Shown here piece after piece: positions 40,875 to 49,782 of a DNA stretch of 64,000 nt. The position numbers and the translations under genes were made by a program. The stretch spans positions 62,001-126,000 of the forward strand of contig OZ025817.1 in the NCBI GenBank assembly GCA_964019425.1, given 5' to 3'. Numbering within the stretch: the first letter of the stretch is position 1; every line of letters starts with the position of its first letter. The notes under the pieces were generated by a model. It did no database searches and was not told where the DNA came from. It saw only the letters and a program-made list of their open reading frames with translations. This DNA comes from Flectonema sp. DT1601 (Eukaryota > Euglenozoa > Diplonemea > Diplonemida > Diplonemidae).

Positions 40875-41388
40875 ATTACATAAATTAAGTTTTTTTTTAA
40901 AAAAAAATAAAAATAAAAAAATGAGGGTGTTGCATAATTCAACAAATAATGTTGGCATCAACGAGCATCTAGAATGAGAACTTGTCCTCACATGATACTC
41001 GTACCTCAGTGTTTTCTACCTGTTCTTGGTACAGGAATGAAATCCCGTTTTATAGTTAATTATAATTATATTAATATTTAAAAAATCCTGAACACATTTA
41101 CATTAAAATAAAAAGTCAGTTTTTTTTTTTTTTTTTTTTCTTTTTCATACCAGTTTTGGTGCACATTACTAGCAGAACCTTACTTAAGAGTAGGGCATCG
41201 TTCCGATTTCGCTTAGAAAAAGCGCAGGGAGAGAGGGTAGGGGATTCAAACTTTAACAGTTCAGAAACAGTCAAAACTTTTTTGATGCTAATGCAACACT
41301 AAAAACCAAAGCAGTTGACTAAAAGAAATTATTTTGTGGTTGGTAATCAAAGGAAAGGTACGTTTAGAAGAACAAAAAAAATAAAAAA

Positions 41389-41546
41389 GAATTGGCTTTA
41401 ACTTCAACTATACAGAAAATAATGATATAACACTGTGATTTTTTGTTTGTGCACGAAACCGTGAACCGACTTAAACTGATAAAGCTAAAGGAGGTTTACG
41501 TGTGCTGCCAACATTCTTTTTCGTTCTTACAATACTTGTTAAATGC
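41389..41546. mobile_element. short dispersed element inserted in spacer of copy 6
   Basis: An insertion absent from the three other type-A spacers, placed inside an A-rich run so that AAAAAA flanks both sides. It contains the GAATTGGC..ACTTCA, TTTTTTGTTTGTGCAC and GTGCTGCCAACATTCT blocks shared with 77-200 and 12990-13130. It is too short to code and is probably a non-autonomous element with A-rich target preference. Confidence 0.65.
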
Positions 41547-41793
41547 AAAAAAATAATAAAAATAAAAAAAAAAGAAATTATCTTTTTTTTTGAGTGCAGG
41601 AGCGAAAATCTTTTAAAAACACTAAAAAAGATATAAATATAAGAACAGAATCAATGCTAACCTAATAAAATATTAATAATTTGTGATTCAGTTACTCATG
41701 GAAACGTTAGGATAGGAAAGAGGGAGGGAGGATTCTTGTGTGTCCCTCGTCATCATTTGACGAGGCTGCTGTGACAATCAAAAAAAAGCAATT

Positions 41794-42936
41794 CTAATCC
41801 TCACTCCTGTCAGGTTTTGTCTCTTCTCCGTTCTTGTCTTTAGTTTCTTCTGCAGTCTCCTGTGCAGGCTCTGCGCTTCTACAGCAACAGGAAACAACAA
41901 TGAAGACTATCAGGATGAGTAGTGTCACGCAGGTGATAACGAGTGCTGCGATCGCAAGTTTCTCAGCGGAGTCGTCATCATCAGATTCACTAACAGTAAT
42001 AACATTACCGTTAACGTCAACAACAGTAGGCTTAGTCTCTGGAGCAAACCTCTTAACAGATCTCGCATTCAATGGCTGAAGAGGTCTGTTGTTACCGAAC
42101 ACCGCACTGTATAATGGGTTTCCTGTTGGAGTTGCTGCCTTCAATCCAGCAAAGTCCATCAGAGTGTTGTGATGGGTCAATTGACTAGCAGACATCTTGT
42201 TAGGAATAGTCAACACGTACCACTTAACTCCTTCAGTACAAGGAGGAGTAGTGAGAGACCCATCAAAGGTGTAGTACTCTTCAGTAGTAAGAAGTCCATT
42301 AATATCAATAGCTTCAGTTCCATCAACGCTGTTGTACGCGTACATCGTGTCAGGTGCGGCATAGTGAGCAGCCTGGGAGAGTGGCAGGCTCTGCAACTTG
42401 CTCCAGAACGTGTCCAGGACTTTGTTCGGAGTTGCAGACGACGCCTCAAACAAGATGGAAATAACCGCGTGGCTGTACTTCTCAGTGTTTCCTTTCTGGG
42501 TCGCATCAGCCTCGTGAACAATGTGCAGTTCCATGTCGAACAGTCCACCTCCAACTCCATTCTCACTCGGGGAGTGAACGTGGAACTGCAACGCGTTCCA
42601 CTTCTTGTTACCGAGAGCAGGGTCGATGAAGGAACCTGGAGATGCTCCAAAAGAAACCTTCTCACTGTGTTGGTTGTTCAGAACCTTGTAGTTTGTTGTC
42701 GACGTGTAGCTGAACTGCAACTTTCTCAGGGTCGTGTCGACCTCAGCACTGGCGATGTTAACCGGACTCTGTTCACGTCCAGTCTTACACTTCTCGTTAC
42801 CAGTCAGGTCTCCCCAGTTAGCTGGACCCCTGTTCTGTGTAGTTGCTGTGTACAACCACGGCTGTGAGTGATCAGCAGCTGCTGCGCTCAGCCCGAGAGT
42901 TGCGGCCATTGTCAAGCATGCGGTAGCGGTCTTCAT
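41794..42936 (-). CDS. membrane-anchored alpha-carbonic anhydrase, copy 6 (type A)
   Basis: 380 aa, type-A tail. Has TTQN (shared with copies 5 and 8), KVSF near residue 95 (shared only with copy 8) and APDTMYAYN (shared with copy 4), but FAGLKAATP as in copies 1-4. The N-terminal third therefore looks like copy 8 and the rest like copy 4. Catalytic residues intact. Confidence 0.93.
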   Translation of the reverse strand: MKTATACLTMAATLGLSAAAADHSQPWLYTATTQNRGPANWGDLTGNEKCKTGREQSPVNIASAEVDTTLRKLQFSYTSTTNYKVLNNQHSEKVSFGASPGSFIDPALGNKKWNALQFHVHSPSENGVGGGLFDMELHIVHEADATQKGNTEKYSHAVISILFEASSATPNKVLDTFWSKLQSLPLSQAAHYAAPDTMYAYNSVDGTEAIDINGLLTTEEYYTFDGSLTTPPCTEGVKWYVLTIPNKMSASQLTHHNTLMDFAGLKAATPTGNPLYSAVFGNNRPLQPLNARSVKRFAPETKPTVVDVNGNVITVSESDDDDSAEKLAIAALVITCVTLLILIVFIVVSCCCRSAEPAQETAEETKDKNGEETKPDRSED

Positions 42937-42995
42937 GTTTATTTATTTATTCGGGAAAAAATAGATTTCACTGCGAAAAAGAATAATTATCAAAA

Positions 42996-43169
42996 TCACC
43001 TTCCTACTTTAACACTAACACTAGAAACTCTCAACCGAGAGGTCGACCCATTCCACAAGTCTGAATCAACATCATCTTCCGCAGCACTGAAATACTTCGA
43101 AAAAGAAGCTAAGTGTTTCAGACCTGTTGACTGCATTTCTCGTACTGTATGAGAAGGAAAGTTAAGTTG
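42996..43169 (-). pseudogene. TMEM245 5'-end fragment upstream of copy 6
   Basis: Same chimeric fragment, with ATG at 43136. It is the last copy of this form; upstream of copy 7 the flank differs. Confidence 0.85.
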
Positions 43170-43181
43170 AGCTTTGGACAA

Positions 43182-44180
43182 GGAACGAGAAAAAAGTTAG
43201 AAACTTGAAAACACAAGTTGATCTACAGCTGGTAATTAATCAGGGAGGTATCATAAATAAATAAAAATCAATTCATGAATGAACAAACGTTGGAAAAATG
43301 AGATCGAGTTATTTTCCTTTTTTCTATTTCTTCTTTTTATTATTTTCTTTCTATGCGTATCAAAGAATAAGTTCAACCATAATAGAAACGAACCTCATAA
43401 TCCAGTACGATGAGAACATTTATTCATGGTGGCAATGTTTCGCTGGTTTCTTCTTTTTTTTTGCCTAACCCTTTTGCGGACCAATAAATAGCCCTCTGCG
43501 GGTTTTTACTATAAATAAATAAAGGTATGGGAAAACGTACAGGGGAGGGGTTGAATGTTTTGATTTTGTAAACACAACAAGCAAGTGGATTTAAATTAGT
43601 TGCATTCGAATCGTAAATAAGTATTTCTACAATATAGTAACCTTCAAGTATACCTGGAGTTATCACATATTATAAACAAGAGTGTCAAACAAACAACCAT
43701 AGCCAATTGCTTTTATAAAGTAAAGATCATCACACAACATCCCCGACGTTGAATCATACGCTAAAACAAGAATTGTCATCATTAAGATGAAGGAGAGAGT
43801 AAACAAGCGTGAAAAATAATAAAAAAAATAGAAAAACTGGAGAGAGCTTTCGTTTTTTCGGCTAGTTTACATAAATAATAATCTTCAACTGCAGAAGGGG
43901 GAAAATGGAAACCCCAAGTATCTGACTACAAAAAAAAACATAACGATATATTCGCTCGCTTCTATGGGTAGGAATCAGTACTCAGTGGGTAGAAAAAAAG
44001 AGAGAAAAAATCGAATACTTTGGATTCAATTTTATTTTTTTTTGCAGTTTTTGAAGACGGAGGGAGGTAACTTAATACTATGGATACTATGAGTAAATAT
44101 AAAGCAACTTGATGGGAGGGGATTCTTGTCTCTCTCCTCATCATTTGACGAGGTCGTTGTGACAATCAAAAAGAGTAATT
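43182..44180. repeat. type-B spacer (3' flank of copy 7)
   Basis: Near copy of 37498-38496, including its altered hairpin arm. No gene. Confidence 0.8.
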
Positions 44181-45308
44181 CTAATCCTCACTCTCGTCAG
44201 GTTTTGCTTCTCCTCCGTTCCTGTCTTTGGATTCTACAGGCTCTGCGCTTCTACAGCAACAGGAAACAACAATGAAGACCACCAAGACGAGAAGTGTCAC
44301 GCAGGTGATAACGAGTGCTGCGATCGCAAGTTTCTCAGCGGAGTCGTCATCATCAGATTTACTAACAGTAATAACATTACCGTTAACGTCAACAACAGTA
44401 GGCTTAGTCTCTGGAGCAAACCTCTTAACAGATCTCGCATTCAATGGCTGAAGAGGTCTGTTGTTACCGAACACCGCACTGTATAATGGGTTTCCTGTTG
44501 GAGTTGCTGCCTTCAATCCAGCAAAGTCCATCAGAGTGTTGTGATGGGTCAATTGACTAGCAGACATCTTGTTAGGAATAGTCAACACGTACCACTTAAC
44601 TCCTTCAGTACAAGGAGGAGTAGTGAGAGACCCATCAAAGGTGTAGTACTCTTCAGTAGTAAGAAGTCCATTAATATCAATAGCTTCAGTTCCATCAACG
44701 CTGTTGTACTCGTACATCGTGTCAGGTGCGGCATAGTGAGCAGCCTGGGAGAGTGGCAGGCTCTGCAACTTGCTCCAGAACGTGTCCAGGACTTTGTTCG
44801 GAGTTGCAGACGACGCCTCAAACAAGATGGAAATAACCGCGTGGCTGTACTTCTCAGTGTTTCCTTTCTGGGTCGCATCAGCCTCGTGAACAATGTGCAG
44901 TTCCATGTCGAACAGTCCACCTCCAACTCCATTCTCACTCGGGGAGTGAACGTGGAACTGCAACGCGTTCCACTTCTTGTTACCGAGAGCAGGGTCGATG
45001 AAGGAACCAGGAGATGCTCCAAATTCAACCTTCTCACTGTGCTGGTTGTTCAGAACCTTGTAGTTTGTTGTCGACGTGTAGCTGAACTGCAACTTTCTCA
45101 GGGTCGTGTCGACCTCAGCACTGGCGATGTTAACCGGACTCTGTTCACGTCCAGTCTTACACTTCTCGTTACCAGTCAGGTCTCCCCAGTTAGCTGGACC
45201 CCTGTTCTGTGCAGTTGCTGTGTACAACCACGGCTGTGAGTGATCAGCAGCTGCTGCGCTCAGCCCGAGAGTTGCGGCCATTGTCAAGCATGCGGTAGCG
45301 GTCTTCAT
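44181..45308 (-). CDS. membrane-anchored alpha-carbonic anhydrase, copy 7 (type B)
   Basis: 375 aa, type-B helix and tail. Catalytic domain as in copies 1-3. Unique E-to-K change in the acidic juxtamembrane linker (VSKSDDDD). The 5' flank lacks the TMEM245 fusion at the usual CCACAA junction and instead continues into AGATGTCCATTAACC, as in copy 8. It may preserve the older upstream sequence. Confidence 0.93.
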   Translation of the reverse strand: MKTATACLTMAATLGLSAAAADHSQPWLYTATAQNRGPANWGDLTGNEKCKTGREQSPVNIASAEVDTTLRKLQFSYTSTTNYKVLNNQHSEKVEFGASPGSFIDPALGNKKWNALQFHVHSPSENGVGGGLFDMELHIVHEADATQKGNTEKYSHAVISILFEASSATPNKVLDTFWSKLQSLPLSQAAHYAAPDTMYEYNSVDGTEAIDINGLLTTEEYYTFDGSLTTPPCTEGVKWYVLTIPNKMSASQLTHHNTLMDFAGLKAATPTGNPLYSAVFGNNRPLQPLNARSVKRFAPETKPTVVDVNGNVITVSKSDDDDSAEKLAIAALVITCVTLLVLVVFIVVSCCCRSAEPVESKDRNGGEAKPDESED

Positions 45309-45490
45309 GTTTATTTATTTATTCGGGAAAAAATAGATTTCACTGCGAAAAAGAATAATCACCTTCCTACTTTTAACACTAACACTAGAAACTCTCAACC
45401 GAGAGGTCGACCCATTCCACAAAGATGTCCATTAACCTGATTAGTGTTTGAAAATAATATTTTAAACTAAAAAGTAATCTTCACATCATA

Positions 45491-45590
45491 ATGTACAACT
45501 GGTATAAACCTTCTGCTATTGTCGGCCTTACATTATTAGTTGTCGACGTCGGGTACGAGAAATCTGAATCAACATCATCTTCTGCAACGC
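45491..45590 (-). pseudogene. second type of TMEM245 5' fragment
   Basis: Matches 25374-25470 inside the TMEM245-like gene (roughly codons 17-50, from the GTACAACTGG block to the ATCATCTTC block) and then diverges. It covers codons partly absent from the other six fragments and sits further from the carbonic anhydrase, so it came from a separate duplication event. Confidence 0.85.
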
Positions 45591-45814
45591 TAAACATTGT
45601 TATCACAATTATCTTATCTAAATTGGAATGTAAGATTGTCACAAGTTTTACATATTTCAAATCGAAACACCAGACATAATAACCAACCCTAAGGATTATA
45701 ATGTAACAACGTAGAGTGATGTGCTAAAAAGAAAAAAAAAAAGAAAAACTGGATCATAATAATGAGAGAGAGAGAGATAGAGAGAGAGGATAAAAAAGTG
45801 TAAATAAAAAGTCT

Positions 45815-45923
45815 TGGGGGGTTAACTGTTCGAGTTTGTACGTAAAATACAAATGTATTGTATCATAAACAACATAACGATAATTTAACATTAGTTCTGA
45901 GATACAGTTGACTAAAGGTATCT
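45815..45923. repeat. GATACAGTGA-family repeat, subtype 1
   Basis: Near-identical to 46112-46216 over GTTAACTGTTCGAGTTTGTA and the GAGATACAGTTGACTAAA block; also matches 10981-11093. Confidence 0.75.
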
Positions 45924-46111
45924 TGGGGGGTGAAAAAAAAATGGAGAGAACCTAAAGGATTTTGCTTGTAATTTACATAGAGGGAGTAAGAAAAGAAAAA
46001 TGAAATAGAAACACCGAGTATCAGACTACAAACAAGCACAACGACATATTCGCTGCCTTCTATGGGTAGGAATCAGTACTCAGTGGGGAGACAATTGATA
46101 CCATATTATCA

Positions 46112-46216
46112 AGTGGGGGTTAACTGTTCGAGTTTGTACGTAAAATACAAATGTATTGTATCATAAACAACATAACGATAATTTAACTTTAGTTCTGAGA
46201 TACAGTTGACTAAAAA
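46112..46216. repeat. GATACAGTGA-family repeat, subtype 1
   Basis: Second copy within 300 bases of 45815-45923, same orientation. The pair may be a local duplication. Confidence 0.75.
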
Positions 46217-46617
46217 TGGTGTAATGCATATTATCAAGTAGGGGAGTGAAAGAGGGAGATAAAAGTACAACTTCTTTGTATTTAATTTTTTTTTTTTTTT
46301 TTGCAGCTTTTGACCTTCCAATATCCCGACAGGGTCCATCTTCAACAATCAAAAAAAAAAAAAAAAAAAAAAAAAAAAGAAATTTTTGGCCTCATCGTTA
46401 AACAATACAGAAAACAGTACTGTAATCCACTGGTTGATGTTTCGTGCACGAGAGGAACAATGCAAAGCGCTGCTTTTTTTTTTTTTTTTTGACTCTTGTA
46501 ATAAAATAAGGCTACCTTTTCTACTCGTTCTTGGGGGGTGACGAAACAAAGAAATTTAATATGCGAGAAAGAAAAAAGGGGGGTGAAAAAAGTATGTTTT
46601 GTTTTAGAAGAAGGTTT

Positions 46618-46737
46618 GAATGTTTTAATGTTTTGATTTTATAAAATACAACTGTAATTGCATCGTATTAACATAATATGATAATTTAACAATCTGTTAA
46701 GGATACAGTGAACTATGGTGATGCTTAACTTAGCCTT
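46618..46737. repeat. GATACAGTGA-family repeat, subtype 2
   Basis: Matches 22486-22580 and 49213-49334 through the GCATCGTATTAACATAATAT and GGATACAGTGAACTATGGTG blocks. Confidence 0.75.
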
Positions 46738-47605
46738 TTGAATTCAATCAAGGTGTTAACACGCAACAAATTAGACATGTCACATGCTTTAAATAAACTA
46801 CCAGAGAAAGAAATGCTGTCAAGTCAAATTGACACGGGGACCACGCACTACAGGTTGAGCATTCCATGCCCTGCAGGTCGTTACAGCTTGAAAACATTAA
46901 TGGGAAATTTAATAAAATTATCTGGGAAAGTGGAGTCAACCACAAACATCGAAAGTTACCCTTTTTTCGCAAAAAGTTACCACACCTTTCACGAGATTAT
47001 CATTCCTTTATTAGTGAACAATAGGAAGAAGGGGAAAAAAAAAAAAAAAAAAGTCGATTTACAGTTGGTAACGAAGCTATATTAATGGGGAGGTATCATA
47101 AATAAATAAAACGATCAAATCACCCAATCAAATAACATCAAATACAATATGATTGGTCCCAGCGTTAACTAAAATCGAAATACTGGAGAGAGCTTTCGTG
47201 TTTTCGGGTAGTTTACATAAATAATATTCCTCAACTGCAGAGGAGAGTAAAACAAAGAAAAGAAAGAAGGGGAAAAAATAAAAATAAAAAAATGTAAAAA
47301 CAGGTAACGACTTTTAGGTATTAAACAAAATTAATATCAAAGTAGTTGTCTGAAGAATAATCGTAGTTGTTAATCACAGAAAAGGGTACGTTAAGAATTG
47401 ACCAGAAGACGTTGTCGAATGTGGTAATTGGGGCCACATACAGGTTGAGCATCCCATGCTACTCAGTGGGAGAGGGAGATAAAATTACAACTTCTTTGCA
47501 TTCGATTTGATTTGTCTTTTTTTTTTTTTTTTTTTTTTGTTATTATTGTGTCTCTCTCGTCATAACTTGACAAGGCTGTTGTTACAAATCAAAAAACGAG
47601 TAAAT

Positions 47606-48739
47606 CTAATTCTCATTTTTTTCAATCTTGTCAGGTTTTGTTTCCTCTGCAGTCTCTTCAGGCTCTGCGCTTCTACAGCAACAGGAAGTGATAAGGAAGA
47701 CGATCAGGATGAGAAGTGTCACGCTAGTGACAATAAGAGCTATGACTGCCAATTTCTTAGCGGTGTCGTCATCTTTTTCATCATCAGATTCACGAATAGT
47801 AATAACATTACCGTTAACGTCAACAACAGTAGGCTTAGTCTCTGGAGCAAACCTCTTAACAGATCTCGCATTCAATGGCTGAAGAGGTCTGTTGTTACCG
47901 AACACCGCACTGTATAATGGGTTTCCTGTTGGAGTTGCTGCCCTCATTCCAGCAAAGTCCATCAGAGTGTTGTGATGGGTCAATTGACTAGCAGACATCT
48001 TGTTAGGAATAGTCAACACGTACCACTTAACTCCTTCAGTACAAGGAGGAGTAGTGAGAGACCCATCAAAGGTGTAGTACTCTTCAGTAGTAAGAAGTCC
48101 ATTGATATCAATAGCTTCAGTTCCATCAACGCTGTTGTACGCGTACGTCGTGTCGGGTGTGGCATAGTGAGCAGCCTGGGAGAGTGGCAGGCTCTGCAAC
48201 TTGCTCCAGAACGTGTCTAGAACTTTGTTCGGAGTTGCAGACGACGCCTCAAACAAGATGGCAATAACCGCGTGGCTGTACTTCTCAGTGTTTCCTTTCT
48301 GGGTCGCATCAGCCGCGTGAACAATGTGCAGTTCCATGTCGAACAGTCCACCTCCAACTCCATTCTCACTCGGGGAGTGAACGTGGAACTGCAACGCGTT
48401 CCACTTCTTGTTACCGAGAGCAGGGTCGATGAAGGAACCTGGAGATGCTCCAAAAGAAACCTTCTCACTGTGTTGGTTGTTCAGAACCTTGTAGTTTGTT
48501 GTCGACGTGTAGCTGAACTGCAACTTTCTCAGGGTCGTGTCGACCTCAGCACTGGCGATGTTAACCGGACTCTGTTCACGTCCAGTCTTACACTTCTCGT
48601 TACCAGTCAGGTCTCCCCAGTTAGCTGGACCCCTGTTCTGTGTAGTTGCTGTGTACAACCACGGCTGTGAGTGATCAGCAGCTGCTGCGCTCAGCCCGAG
48701 AGTTGCGGCCATCGTCAAGCATGCGGTAGCGGTCTTCAT
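47606..48739 (-). CDS. membrane-anchored alpha-carbonic anhydrase, copy 8 (type C)
   Basis: 377 aa, the most upstream and most divergent copy. The catalytic domain keeps H119, H121, H138, H90 and T229 but has private changes (HAADATQ after the third ligand, VIAILFEA). The linker is RESDDEKDDDTAKK, the helix is AVIALIVTSVTLLILIVFLIT and the tail is EETAEETKPDKIEKNEN. The 3'-UTR hairpin is weaker (CTCGTCA...TTGACAAGG). The tail part differs far more than the catalytic part, so the catalytic part has probably been homogenised with the other copies. Confidence 0.93.
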   Translation of the reverse strand: MKTATACLTMAATLGLSAAAADHSQPWLYTATTQNRGPANWGDLTGNEKCKTGREQSPVNIASAEVDTTLRKLQFSYTSTTNYKVLNNQHSEKVSFGASPGSFIDPALGNKKWNALQFHVHSPSENGVGGGLFDMELHIVHAADATQKGNTEKYSHAVIAILFEASSATPNKVLDTFWSKLQSLPLSQAAHYATPDTTYAYNSVDGTEAIDINGLLTTEEYYTFDGSLTTPPCTEGVKWYVLTIPNKMSASQLTHHNTLMDFAGMRAATPTGNPLYSAVFGNNRPLQPLNARSVKRFAPETKPTVVDVNGNVITIRESDDEKDDDTAKKLAVIALIVTSVTLLILIVFLITSCCCRSAEPEETAEETKPDKIEKNEN

Positions 48740-49782
48740 GTTTATTTATTTATTCGGGAAAAAATAGATTTCACTGCGAAAAAGAATAATTATCAAAATC
48801 ACCTTCCTACTTTTAACACTTACACTAGAAACTCTCAACCGAGAGGTCGATCCATTCCACAAAGATGTCCATTAACCTGATTAGTGTTTGAAAATAATAT
48901 TTTAAACTAAAGAGCGCTAAGTTCAGTCCCTTATGCATAATAGACTGCTTCTAAAAAATAGTGAAAACATCGATGGGACGATTTTAAAAAAAAAAAAAAA
49001 AAAAAAGATTTACTTTGGCCGTAGCATTTTCGTTGTTCTTTTTATGTTCCACCCGACTTTTTTTTTTTATTTTTTGTTTTTTCTCTACTTCTGAATTTTG
49101 TTCCTGCAGCCTACCAAAATGTATTTGTGCAGGGCCAGGGTAGTAGTTTTGACGGCTGCAGGTACAAAAAGTACCTAACCAAATGAAAAAAAGAATTAAT
49201 GGAAAAAGAATGGGGGTTTGAATGTTTGAATTTGATAATCAACATGCACTGCATCGTATTAACATAATATGATAAAATAACAATCTGTTAAGGATACAGT
49301 GAACTATGGTGATGCTTAACTTAGCCTTTAGCCTTTGAAGAAGCTTATTGAAATCAATCTGTCGGACAATCTTGGAGGGAAAAGTAAAAAGGAACTTTCT
49401 AAGGCTCTATAAGACTTATTCTGCAAAAATAAGTAAATGGAAAAAAAAAGATAATTTTTAAAAATAAATAAATTAAAAAAAATGATTAAAAATAGCTAAA
49501 AAAAAAGGTTAGATTTTGAGTCTACAACGAACACAAAAAAAAATAATAATATCGTTAAATTTGTTATTTTTGGTTTTTTTTTTTTTTTTTTAAAGTCTTT
49601 TGAAAACTAGTTGTCTTTTAAAAAGTGTAAGCCAAACACACAAGTAGCCTCTTGACGTTATCTTGCAGGCAGCTAAAAAATAAACGAATATCACAACACA
49701 CACTCTACTCCTCACGACAACCTACATCGAAAATTAATCATGATGGACAATTTAAATTCTATTCCGCTTGTCAAAAAAGATG
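48740..49782. other. intergenic upstream of the array
   Basis: Shares its first 170 bases with the flank of copy 7, then holds poly(A)/(T) runs and a repeat at 49213-49334. No gene. Confidence 0.5.
49213..49334. repeat. GATACAGTGA-family repeat, subtype 2
   Basis: Shares the GCATCGTATTAACATAATAT and GGATACAGTGAACTATGGTG blocks with 46618-46737. Confidence 0.75.

Larger units (their letters stand above)
39870..41793. repeat. type-A spacer (3' flank of copy 6), rearranged
   Basis: Collinear with the other type-A spacers except for an inverted block at 40403-40874 and a 158-bp insertion at 41389-41546. No gene. Confidence 0.8.
45309..47605. other. spacer between copies 7 and 8, repeat-rich
   Basis: Holds the fragment at 45491-45590, a GA-rich microsatellite (45762-45788), three GATACAGTGA-family repeats, a poly(A)-to-poly(T) bracketed segment (46352-46490) and pieces resembling type-B spacers (46010-46095, 47180-47240). 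The plus-strand frame 46738-47085 is not supported. Confidence 0.55.

Noticed and set aside
46738-47085. 115-codon plus-strand frame between carbonic anhydrase copies 7 and 8
   Set aside because: Ends in a lysine run from poly(A), has no family resemblance and opposes the transcription direction of the region.
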